Below are positions 1 through 4,925 of a stretch of DNA of 5,013 bases, in pieces; the first letter of the stretch is position 1; each line of letters starts with the position of its first letter. The DNA is from an uncultured Bilophila sp. (lineage in GTDB: Bacteria > Desulfobacterota > Desulfovibrionia > Desulfovibrionales > Desulfovibrionaceae). The notes beneath the pieces were generated by a model, which saw only the letters and a list, made by a program, of their open reading frames with translations, had not been told where the DNA came from and did no database searches. Made by a program: the position numbers and the translations under genes. The stretch covers positions 1-5,013 of the forward strand of contig CAUHBW010000298.1 of NCBI GenBank assembly GCA_959604115.1. Direction: 5' to 3'.

Positions 1-50
1 CCCTCCCTTCCCCCGGACCCCCGTCCCTCCTCCTTCAAAGATTTTTGTCC
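1..50 (+). repeat. 3' tail of a post-gene stem-loop element, cut by the window edge
   Basis: This C-rich stretch contains CCCCCGGACCCCC (11-23), then CTTCAAAG (33-40) and a T run (42-46). The same order occurs after the argJ hairpin on the - strand (CCCCGGACCCCC, then CTTCCCAAGG and TTTT). I therefore read it as the distal half of the same kind of element, with its hairpin lying before position 1. Its orientation implies that a + strand gene ends just outside the window. Nothing else is visible in 1-100. Confidence 0.5.
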
Positions 51-102
51 TTATCGAATCCCTCATCATGGTTCATATTGGCATCAAAGGCCGTTCAACA
101 GC

Positions 103-130
103 GGCGAATTTTTTCTCCAGCAAAAAAGCC
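103..130 (-). terminator. weak candidate terminator after the 42-codon ORF
   Basis: An interrupted stem pairs TTTTTT (109-114) with AAAAAA (122-127) and GGC (103-105) with GCC (128-130), with a GAA bulge (106-108) and a 7-base loop. It lies 23 bases beyond the stop of the last - strand ORF and follows G-rich sequence, as a decayed copy of the stem-loop element would. The stem is mostly A:T and there is no clean T run after it, so termination is only possible. No gene is visible in 1-152. Confidence 0.3.
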
Positions 131-152
131 TTCCCCAATCTTCCTTCCCCCG

Positions 153-281
153 TCACCCTCTCCAACATTCGACGAAATAGGCAATGACCGTGCCGAGCAG
201 CATGGCCATGCCCCAGTCCGGGGCGATGCTCAGATCGGGATAGAACGGCGAAACCTCGATTTCCGCAGTGGGAAAATACAT
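153..281 (-). CDS. 42-residue membrane ORF coupled to the rlu gene; possible transporter remnant
   Basis: The ORF starts at ATG 281-279, one base after the TGA of the rlu gene. A strong Shine-Dalgarno GGAGGA lies within the last codons of that gene, so translation is probably coupled. The product begins MYFPTAEIEVSPFYP and has one hydrophobic segment at about residues 23-40 (WGMAMLLGTVIAYFVECW), ending in RG. The start resembles, from memory, the N-terminus of TauE/SafE-family permeases of Desulfovibrio-type bacteria (proposed sulfite or sulfonate exporters). Those have several membrane segments and roughly 250 or more residues; the rest is absent here. It may be an internally deleted remnant or a genuine small membrane protein. 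An upstream in-frame start would extend it deep into the rlu gene and lacks such a ribosome site. Function is unknown. Confidence 0.5.
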   Translation of the reverse strand: MYFPTAEIEVSPFYPDLSIAPDWGMAMLLGTVIAYFVECWRG

Positions 282-282
282 A

Positions 283-1206
283 TCAGTCCTCCAAGGCCGC
301 TTCCGACGGCAGTTTGGAGACGCGCCACGGGCCGGCCCACGGAGGCGGGGCCGTATAGGTGTCCCCGTCCACACGCAACCGTACGGCATGAAGTTTCAAT
401 CCGTCTTCGCAACGCGGTCCGCCGTACTTGACGTCCCCCACCAGCGGAAAGCCCCGCTCCGAAAGCTGGACACGTATCTGATGCGTCCGCCCGGTGTGCA
501 GGCGAACCAGCACGAGGCTCCGGCCTTCGCGCACTTCCAGACACCGGACCGTCAGGCTCGCGGGCTTTTCGTCCGCCGCACCCTTTCCGGCGACGACCTT
601 CTCGCGGCCCCGATCCAAGGTGACGCGTTTCGCCAAAGCGTCCTGCAACCGCTTGGGACGCACCCACGGGCACTCGCCGCGCACCCACGCGAGATACTCC
701 TTGACCACGGTCCCGTCGTGCGCCGCCAGCGCGTCCGAAAGCCGACGCACGGCGGCATAGGTCTTGCCGACCAGCAACAGGCCGGAGGTATCCCGATCCA
801 GCCGGTGCACCGGTGCGGGCATGAACGCGGCTCCTGCAAACGCCGCTTCGAGGCGGGTGGTCAGGCTGTCCGTATGGCCCGTCCCCGGATGCACCGGCAG
901 GCCGGACGGCTTGCAGAACACGATCACGTCGTCCGTTTCCGCAACCACCGGGGGCAAGCCCTTCCCGTCCACCGGGACAGCCTTCGATTCCGGGGGGTTC
1001 CCCGACGCCCCGGCAAAGGGCGGCACCCGGATTTCGTCGTTCAGTTCCACACGATCGAACGGCTTGGCGCGTCCGCCGTTGATCCGCACCTGCCCGGTGC
1101 GTATCCAGCGATGCAGCACCCCCTGCGGCTCATCGAAACGCCGGGACAGGAACTGCAACAGTTTCTGACCCGCTTCCGCCGCCGTCACCCGTACCGGTTC
1201 AGACAT
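283..1206 (-). CDS. RluA-family 23S rRNA pseudouridine synthase
   Basis: The 307-residue product should isomerise specific uridines to pseudouridine in RNA, most likely 23S rRNA, in the cytoplasm. Residues about 1-65 form an S4-like RNA-binding region (LHRWIRTGQVRINGGRAKPF). The catalytic domain opens with VIVFCKPSGLPVHPG (94-108) and carries the family signature HRLDRDTSG (134-142), whose Asp137 is the catalytic residue. HTGRTHQIRVQL (237-248), GDVKYGG (257-263) and LHA (272-274) follow in the usual order. Length is normal for RluC/RluD-type enzymes, but I cannot say from sequence alone which position it modifies, so no symbol is given. ATG 1206-1204 is preceded by GAGGAG with 5 bases of spacing. 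It sits after a possible zinc-ribbon ORF and an intrinsic terminator, and before the coupled 42-codon ORF. Confidence 0.93.
   Translation of the reverse strand: MSEPVRVTAAEAGQKLLQFLSRRFDEPQGVLHRWIRTGQVRINGGRAKPFDRVELNDEIRVPPFAGASGNPPESKAVPVDGKGLPPVVAETDDVIVFCKPSGLPVHPGTGHTDSLTTRLEAAFAGAAFMPAPVHRLDRDTSGLLLVGKTYAAVRRLSDALAAHDGTVVKEYLAWVRGECPWVRPKRLQDALAKRVTLDRGREKVVAGKGAADEKPASLTVRCLEVREGRSLVLVRLHTGRTHQIRVQLSERGFPLVGDVKYGGPRCEDGLKLHAVRLRVDGDTYTAPPPWAGPWRVSKLPSEAALED
287..292 (-). promoter_or_regulatory. Shine-Dalgarno GGAGGA that fixes the 42-codon ORF start
   Basis: GGAGGA on the - strand spans the final Glu-Asp codons of the rlu gene and lies 5 bases before ATG 281-279. It is the best ribosome site in this part of the window and is the main reason to believe that the small ORF is translated from this ATG and not from further upstream. 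Confidence 0.6.
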
Positions 1207-1215
1207 ACCCTCTCC

Positions 1216-1410
1216 TCAAAAGAAAAGCGGGGAAACGCCCCGCAACGCCGACGGAGCCTGTCCGTCGCCAAAATCCAAAACCACATTCCCCCATTCACTC
1301 CGCAAGGAATTTCCGCAGGCTTCGCACCAACGGAAATGTCCCGTACGGCGTTTCCATACCGAAAAACGCCCCTGCGGACACGCCCCGAGGCATTTCCAAC
1401 GAACGGACAA
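1216..1410 (-). CDS. possible 64-residue zinc-ribbon protein upstream of the rlu gene
   Basis: The ORF starts at TTG 1410-1408 with AAGG 7 bases upstream, and its TGA (1218-1216) overlaps the GAGGAG ribosome site of the rlu gene, leaving 9 bases to that ATG. The product has Cys7-x3-Cys11 near WKCLGACPQG and Cys29-x2-Cys32 in GHFRWCEACGN, a spacing that would suit a small zinc ribbon. Against it: there is no ATG or GTG start, third-position G+C (about 59 percent by my count) is well below that of the neighbouring genes, and its last codons form an intrinsic terminator hairpin with its T run, which is unusual for a gene. The interval may instead be a structured RNA leader. I do not recognise a named family. 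Confidence 0.4.
   Translation of the reverse strand: MSVRWKCLGACPQGRFSVWKRRTGHFRWCEACGNSLRSEWGNVVLDFGDGQAPSALRGVSPLFF
1218..1243 (-). terminator. intrinsic terminator just upstream of the rlu gene
   Basis: On the - strand GCGGGG (1243-1238) pairs with CCCCGC (1232-1227) around a 5-base loop, followed at once by TTTTCTTTT (1226-1218). This is a textbook intrinsic terminator. It lies 12 bases before the start codon of the rlu gene and within the last codons of the candidate zinc-ribbon ORF. It could end a short upstream transcript or act as an attenuator for the rlu gene. Confidence 0.6.
1249..1267 (-). other. 7-bp hairpin preceding the terminator
   Basis: CGACGGA (1249-1255) and TCCGTCG (1261-1267) are exact inverted repeats around a 5-base loop. 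The hairpin stands 5 bases upstream of the terminator hairpin on the - strand. Together with the paired segments at 1332-1397 it makes the transcript upstream of the rlu gene highly foldable. Confidence 0.45.
1332..1397 (-). other. nested inverted repeats in the leader upstream of the rlu gene
   Basis: An outer pair GGAAATG (1332-1338) and CATTTCC (1391-1397) encloses an inner pair GGCGTTT (1347-1353) and AAACGCC (1364-1370) with a 10-base loop. A short GTCC (1338-1341) and GGAC (1376-1379) pairing is also possible between them, though it shares a base with the outer stem. Read on the - strand this can fold as an interrupted arm. It lies within the candidate zinc-ribbon ORF, so it supports a structured RNA as the competing reading. 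I do not recognise it as a known riboswitch, 6S RNA or SRP RNA. Confidence 0.35.
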
Positions 1411-1492
1411 AAAACAACCTTGGATCGGCCCCGCAATCGAAGCCGACCCGAGGCCCGCTACAAAAGCCTTGGGAAGATGAGGGGATGGGGGT

Positions 1493-1552
1493 CCGGGGAA
1501 AGGGGGAGAAGAAAGCCTTTCTTCAGAAAGGTTTCTTCTCCCCTTCCCCCGG
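1493..1552 (-). terminator. long stem-loop terminator after argJ (repeat element)
   Basis: A hairpin of more than 20 base pairs with a 4-base loop (1522-1525) and one bulge begins 11 bases beyond the argJ stop. Its apical core (1513-1533) reads, on the - strand, ACCTTTCTGAAGAAAGGCTT, nearly identical to the core after pyrD. On the - strand it is followed by CCCCGGACCCCC, CTTCCCAAGG and TTTT down to about 1462, which matches the tail at 1-50. Role as a transcription end is inferred from position and stem strength. Confidence 0.75.
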
Positions 1553-1563
1553 TTGATTCAGCC

Positions 1564-2748
1564 CTAGCTCCGATAATCGGCGTTGACGTTGACGTACTCG
1601 TGCCCGAGGTCGGAGGCGAGCAGGGTGTAGCTGCCGTGCCCGGAACCGAGCACGATTTCGATGGGCAGATCCCGCCGCTTGAGCGGTTCCTCAAGCAGGG
1701 CGTCGAAATCGAGATCCGTGGGCTGCCCGTTGCGGAACAGCTCCACGCCGCAAAGGCTCACCACAACGTCGTTGGGCTCGAAGTCCGCGCCGCTGCGGCC
1801 CACGGCGGCCACGATGCGGCCCCAGTTGGCGTCGCGCCCGTAGAGCGCGGTCTTCACCAGCTGCGAATGCCCCACGGTCCGGGCCACGCGCTCGGCGTCG
1901 GCGTCGGAAGCCGCCCCGGTCACCTGAATGCGGGCCACCTTGGACGCGCCTTCCCCGTCCTTCACCAGCATGTAGGCCAGATCGCCGAGCACGGAGGTCA
2001 ACGCCGCGAACAGGGCGTTGATGGACTTCTCGTCGGACGCGGCCACGCCGGACGCGCCGTTGGCAAGGCCGTAGAGGGTATCGTTGGTGGAGGTGTCGCC
2101 GTCCACGGTCACGCGGTTGAAGGTCAGGGCCACGGCTTCGTGCATCATCTTCTGCCAGAGGCCCGCCTCCACCTGCGCGTCGCACAGCACCACCGAAAGC
2201 ATGGTCGCCATGTTGGGGCAGATCATGCCCGCGCCCTTGGCCATGCCCACGAGCCGGACCACGCCGCCGGCCAGCGTCACCTCGCGGTGCGACATTTTAT
2301 GAAAGGCGTCCGTGGTCATGATCGCCTTGGCGAAATCCTCTGCGGTGGCCTTGCCGAGATTGGCGGCGAGGGCGGGGGCGGCCTTTTCCCAGAGATCCAT
2401 CTTGAGCTGCGCGCCGATGACGCCCGTGGAGGCGGGCAGGATGTCGGCGGGTTCGAGTCCGGTGGCCTTCGCGACCAGTTCCTGCGTGATGCGGCAGTTT
2501 TTCATGCCTTCGTCCCCGGTACAGGCGTTGGCCTGCCCGGAATTGATCACCACGGCGCGCGCGGCGGGACGTTCGGCGAGCATCGCCTTGGCGACGAGGA
2601 CCGGCGCGGCGGGAAAACGGTTCTGCGTGAACGTCCCCGCGGCGACGGCGGGGACATCGCTGACGAGAAGGGCCAAATCCGCGCGGTCTTCCTTGCGGAA
2701 CCCGGCGCGCGCCGTAGCGAAACGAAAGCCTTTGGGAGCGGTGGACAT
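1564..2748 (-). CDS. argJ: ArgJ, glutamate N-acetyltransferase (ornithine acetyltransferase)
   Basis: The 394-residue product transfers the acetyl group from N-acetylornithine to glutamate in the cyclic arginine pathway. Family members with both activities also use acetyl-CoA; the sequence does not settle which type this is. The precursor cleaves itself at Ala181-Thr182 in KGAGMICPNMATML, making alpha and beta chains, with Thr182 as nucleophile. Other family marks are NSGQANACTG (69-78), STGVIG (107-112, oxyanion Thr108-Gly109), Lys171, DGDTSTNDT (216-224), Glu266 and the C-terminal YVNVNADYRS with Asn389 and Ser394. ATG 2748-2746 is chosen because GAGGAA lies 6 bases upstream and the product begins at the usual family position. 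An in-frame ATG at 2847 has no ribosome site. It diverges from pyrK and is closed by the long stem-loop. Confidence 0.96.
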   Translation of the reverse strand: MSTAPKGFRFATARAGFRKEDRADLALLVSDVPAVAAGTFTQNRFPAAPVLVAKAMLAERPAARAVVINSGQANACTGDEGMKNCRITQELVAKATGLEPADILPASTGVIGAQLKMDLWEKAAPALAANLGKATAEDFAKAIMTTDAFHKMSHREVTLAGGVVRLVGMAKGAGMICPNMATMLSVVLCDAQVEAGLWQKMMHEAVALTFNRVTVDGDTSTNDTLYGLANGASGVAASDEKSINALFAALTSVLGDLAYMLVKDGEGASKVARIQVTGAASDADAERVARTVGHSQLVKTALYGRDANWGRIVAAVGRSGADFEPNDVVVSLCGVELFRNGQPTDLDFDALLEEPLKRRDLPIEIVLGSGHGSYTLLASDLGHEYVNVNADYRS

Positions 2749-2754
2749 GTTGCA

Positions 2755-2760
2755 TTCCTC
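2755..2760 (-). promoter_or_regulatory. Shine-Dalgarno GAGGAA that fixes the argJ start
   Basis: GAGGAA on the - strand ends 6 bases before ATG 2748-2746. It decides between this start and the in-frame ATG at 2847, which is preceded by ACGATTCCC and has no ribosome site. Confidence 0.65.
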
Positions 2761-2840
2761 ACAAACAGAAAGATATAAAGGGAAAGCATGCCACGCTTGC
2801 AGTCCACAATCAAGCAAAACCGCCCACCCTATCTTGTCGA

Positions 2841-2854
2841 GATTCATGGGAATC
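2841..2854. promoter_or_regulatory. small dyad between argJ and pyrK, possible operator
   Basis: GATTC (2841-2845) and GAATC (2850-2854) are exact inverted repeats separated by 4 bases, lying about 22 bases upstream of the pyrK -35 box in the 193-base divergent region. A short dyad here could bind a regulator, but 5-bp arms arise easily by chance and no known operator is recognised. Confidence 0.2.
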
Positions 2855-2875
2855 GTAAAAGAATCCTCTAGCCTC

Positions 2876-2905
2876 TTGACCGTGGGGGGGAATACACACT
2901 ACAAA
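2876..2905 (+). promoter_or_regulatory. likely sigma-70 promoter for pyrK-pyrD
   Basis: A -35 box TTGACC (2876-2881) and a -10 box TACAAA (2900-2905) are separated by 18 bases, with 36 bases from the -10 box to the pyrK ATG. The -35 match is 5 of 6 and the -10 match is 4 of 6 to consensus. The spacer contains a run of seven G residues. No attenuator hairpin is visible between it and pyrK. Confidence 0.5.
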
Positions 2906-2941
2906 ACTCCAAAGCACTTGTAGCAGATAGGAAGTTCACAT

Positions 2942-3757
2942 ATGAGTCAGTCCGCGTTTTACGACCTGGCGGTTATCGATAATGTCCCCTTCGGACTCAC
3001 CGGTTCGCAGGGACGTTTTTTTGCGCTGCGCCTCGAAAGGCCCGACTGGAAGAGCTGGGCTCCGGGACAGTTCGTGATGATCCGTCCTCAGGGCTGGGCG
3101 CTCGACATGCCCTGGGCCCGTCCGTTCTCCATCTGCCGGGTAAGCACCAACGAGCTGGTCATCTTCTTTCAGGTCGCCGGACGAGGCACCGAAAAGATGG
3201 CGAAGCTCCGGCGCGGCGACAGAGTCCATCTCTGGGGCCCTCTCGGCAACCGTTTCGCCGTTGAAGGCGGCACGCCGACCCTGCTGCTCGCTGGCGGCAT
3301 CGGCATTGCGCCCTTCGTCGGCTATTCGGAGCGCCACCCCACCCCCGGCGTCCTTTCCATGGTTTTCGGCCACCGCCTGCCGGAAGACTGCTATCCGGTG
3401 GAGAGCCTCGGCGAACGCATCGACGTGGAATCCTTCCACGAGAACAACGCCGAAGACCTCGAATGGTTCCTCAACCACGTCCGCTCCCGCATCGAAGCCT
3501 ACGCCGAACGCAACGGCCTCGTACTGGCCTGCGGCCCGGCTCCGTTCCTCAAGGCGGTGCAGGGCTACGCGCTCGCGGCGAAGGCCCGGTGCCAGCTTTC
3601 CCTTGAAAGCCGCATGGCCTGCGGCGTCGGCGCCTGTCTCGGCTGCGTCACCAAGACGACGGACAAGTGGCCCGTGGAGGAAAAGGCTGGTACGCCCGTG
3701 CAAACGTGCACGCATGGCCCCGTTTTCTGGGCCGATCAGATCACGCTGGAGGCGTAG
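2942..3757 (+). CDS. pyrK: PyrK, electron transfer subunit of dihydroorotate dehydrogenase B
   Basis: The 271-residue flavoprotein passes electrons from PyrD to NAD+ in the class 1B dihydroorotate dehydrogenase complex of the cytoplasm. Residues about 5-105 form the ferredoxin-reductase-type FAD domain, with PGQFVMIRP (41-49) and the FAD motif ARPFSI (59-64). A nucleotide-binding domain follows, with LLLAGGIGIAPF (114-125) and ACGPAPFLKAV (196-206). The C-terminal [2Fe-2S] ligands are Cys227, Cys232 and Cys235 in CGVGACLGC, plus Cys256 in QTCTHGP. All key residues are present and the length is near the family norm. AGGAAG (2929-2934) lies 7 bases before the ATG. Its stop is 3 bases before pyrD, so the two are one transcription unit under the promoter at 2876-2905. 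Confidence 0.95.
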   Translation: MSQSAFYDLAVIDNVPFGLTGSQGRFFALRLERPDWKSWAPGQFVMIRPQGWALDMPWARPFSICRVSTNELVIFFQVAGRGTEKMAKLRRGDRVHLWGPLGNRFAVEGGTPTLLLAGGIGIAPFVGYSERHPTPGVLSMVFGHRLPEDCYPVESLGERIDVESFHENNAEDLEWFLNHVRSRIEAYAERNGLVLACGPAPFLKAVQGYALAAKARCQLSLESRMACGVGACLGCVTKTTDKWPVEEKAGTPVQTCTHGPVFWADQITLEA

Positions 3758-3760
3758 CCC

Positions 3761-4705
3761 ATGGATCGCTTCACCGTTCGACTTTCTTCCGCGCACAAGC
3801 CCTCCGGGAACCTGAAACCCCTCGTCTTCAAGAACCCCATCCTGACCGCTTCGGGAACCTTCGGGTACGGCGTGGAGTTCGCCAACTTCGGCGATCTCGC
3901 TCACCTCGGCGGCATCGTGGTCAAGGGGCTTTCCCTCAAGCCGCGTCCCGGCAACCCGCTTCCCCGCGTGGCCGAAACGCCCTGCGGCATGCTCAACGCG
4001 GTGGGCCTGCAAAACGACGGCGTGGAATCGTTCCTCAAGAACAAGCTGCCCCGCCTGCCGTGGCACGAAACGCCGATCATCGCCAACCTGTACGCCACCT
4101 CTCCCGCCGAATTCGGCGAACTCGCCGCCATCCTCGCCGCCGAGGAAGGCATCGCGGCGGTGGAAGTGAACATTTCCTGCCCCAACGTGAAGAACGGGGG
4201 CGTCCTGTTCGGCCAGGATCCGCACCTCGCCGCCGAAGTGACCGAATCGGTCAAGAAGCACGCCGGGAACCTCCCCGTGATCGTGAAGCTGTCGCCCAAC
4301 GTGACGGACATCACGGTCATCGCCAAAGCGGTCGAACAGGCCGGGGCGGACGCGATTTCCTGCATCAACACCATCACCGGCATGGCGGTGGACGTGAAGA
4401 CCCGCAAGCCCCTGCTCTCCAATGTGGTGGGCGGCCTGTCCGGCCCGGCGGTGAAGCCCGTGGCCCTGCGCTGCGTCTGGCAGGTCTGCAACGCCGTCAA
4501 GATTCCGGTCATCGGCATCGGCGGCATCACCTGCGCGCAGGACGTGCTGGAATTCATCCTCGTGGGCGCGCACGCCGTGCAGATCGGGATGATGAACTTC
4601 GTCCGTCCCGATTCCGCGTTCCGCATCGCCGAGGAGCTGCCGCATCTCTGCCAGCAGCTCGGCATCAAGAGCCTCGCCGAATTCCGCGGCACCTTGCAGT
4701 TGTAA
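3761..4705 (+). CDS. pyrD: PyrD, catalytic subunit of class 1B dihydroorotate dehydrogenase
   Basis: The 314-residue FMN enzyme oxidises dihydroorotate to orotate, the fourth step of UMP synthesis, and hands electrons to PyrK. The barrel begins with NPILTASGTFGYG (25-37). Lys55 and GNPLPRVAETPCGMLNAVGL (64-83) match the substrate and FMN region, and Cys140 in NISCPN is the catalytic base that marks class 1 enzymes. VIVKLSPN (173-180), NTITGMAVD (203-211), GGLSGPAVKP (224-233) and the FMN phosphate motif IGIGGI (251-256) follow. In the last phosphate loop it has QIGMMNF (274-280), where I expect something like VGTANF. The ATG has GGAGG (3748-3752) 8 bases upstream, overlapping the end of pyrK. 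It is closed by a strong stem-loop. Confidence 0.96.
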   Translation: MDRFTVRLSSAHKPSGNLKPLVFKNPILTASGTFGYGVEFANFGDLAHLGGIVVKGLSLKPRPGNPLPRVAETPCGMLNAVGLQNDGVESFLKNKLPRLPWHETPIIANLYATSPAEFGELAAILAAEEGIAAVEVNISCPNVKNGGVLFGQDPHLAAEVTESVKKHAGNLPVIVKLSPNVTDITVIAKAVEQAGADAISCINTITGMAVDVKTRKPLLSNVVGGLSGPAVKPVALRCVWQVCNAVKIPVIGIGGITCAQDVLEFILVGAHAVQIGMMNFVRPDSAFRIAEELPHLCQQLGIKSLAEFRGTLQL

Positions 4706-4723
4706 ATTACCGGGCGGAAACAT

Positions 4724-4776
4724 GTGGGAGGGGCGGGGGAACCTTTCTGAATAAAGGCTTCCCCCGCCCCTCCCAC
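4724..4776 (+). terminator. very strong stem-loop after pyrD (repeat element)
   Basis: An uninterrupted 18-bp G/C-rich stem (4724-4741 with 4759-4776) continues, after a bulged C at 4758, into 5 more pairs (4742-4746 with 4753-4757) around a 6-base loop. It begins 18 bases after the pyrD stop. Its core (4740-4760) matches the argJ element's core at 20 of 21 positions. A C-rich tail, CTTCCAAAG (4791-4799) and TTT follow. There is no long T run, so it may act partly by protecting the 3' end of the message. Confidence 0.75.
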
Positions 4777-4920
4777 ACCCTCCCCACCCCTTCCAAAGAC
4801 TTTCAACGTCGCGGACGCCAAGGCGCAACATATTTTTCTACTTGAATAAAGATGCCAATATGTTTCTTTATGGTAACATATTGGCGTTTCACTGGACTCC
4901 TTGCGCGCCGCCTCCCCACC
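4777..4920. other. non-coding stretch after the pyrD stem-loop
   Basis: No convincing ORF with a ribosome site is visible on either strand between the pyrD stop and the end of the window (308 bases). After the C-rich tail the sequence becomes clearly A+T-rich from about 4828 to 4890, unlike the rest of the window, which suggests a regulatory or boundary region. It contains the inverted repeat at 4854-4885. Confidence 0.5.
4854..4885. promoter_or_regulatory. perfect 11-bp inverted repeat in A+T-rich DNA
   Basis: GCCAATATGTT (4854-4864) and AACATATTGGC (4875-4885) are exact inverted repeats around a 10-base spacer. The pairing can extend outwards with G:U and A:U pairs. It could be an operator for a dimeric regulator or a moderate hairpin. 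The outer part of the motif also occurs at 74-85. Confidence 0.45.
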
Positions 4921-4925
4921 AGTCG

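Noticed and set aside
282..389. Longer start for the 42-codon ORF
   Set aside because: It would overlap the rlu gene by over 100 bases in another frame, while GGAGGA lies at ideal distance from the ATG at 281.
1185..1436. 83-codon - strand frame overlapping the rlu start
   Set aside because: It shows no motif, overlaps the rlu coding region, and lies in a different frame from the cysteine-bearing ORF.
1218..1440. 6S RNA, SRP RNA or tmRNA in the interval before the rlu gene
   Set aside because: The characteristic conserved loops of SRP RNA and the tRNA-like ends of tmRNA are absent, and the pairing is too asymmetric for the long rod of 6S RNA.
1432..1466. Possible - strand promoter upstream of the rlu leader (TTGTAG, 17 bases, TCGATT)
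   Set aside because: Both boxes match consensus at only 3 of 6 positions, which is no better than chance.
268..2778. 836-codon open frame on the + strand opposite the rlu gene and argJ
   Set aside because: It runs antisense to two well-supported genes and across their stem-loop terminator, and its product is Arg/His/Gly-rich without domains. It is a by-product of high G+C at third codon positions.
2768..2812. Possible argJ promoter (TTGATT with CATGCT) or sigma-54 site at TGGCATG on the - strand
   Set aside because: The -10 match is 3 of 6, and the TGGCATG lacks the required GC element at -12 spacing.
2749..2847. N-terminal extension of argJ to an ATG at 2847
   Set aside because: There is no ribosome site at 2847, the extra 33 residues match nothing expected in ArgJ, and GAGGAA precedes the ATG at 2748.
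2936..4831. 631-codon open frame on the - strand opposite pyrK and pyrD
   Set aside because: It is antisense to two recognised enzymes, crosses the pyrD stem-loop, and has low-complexity His/Asp/Gly-rich composition with no family features.
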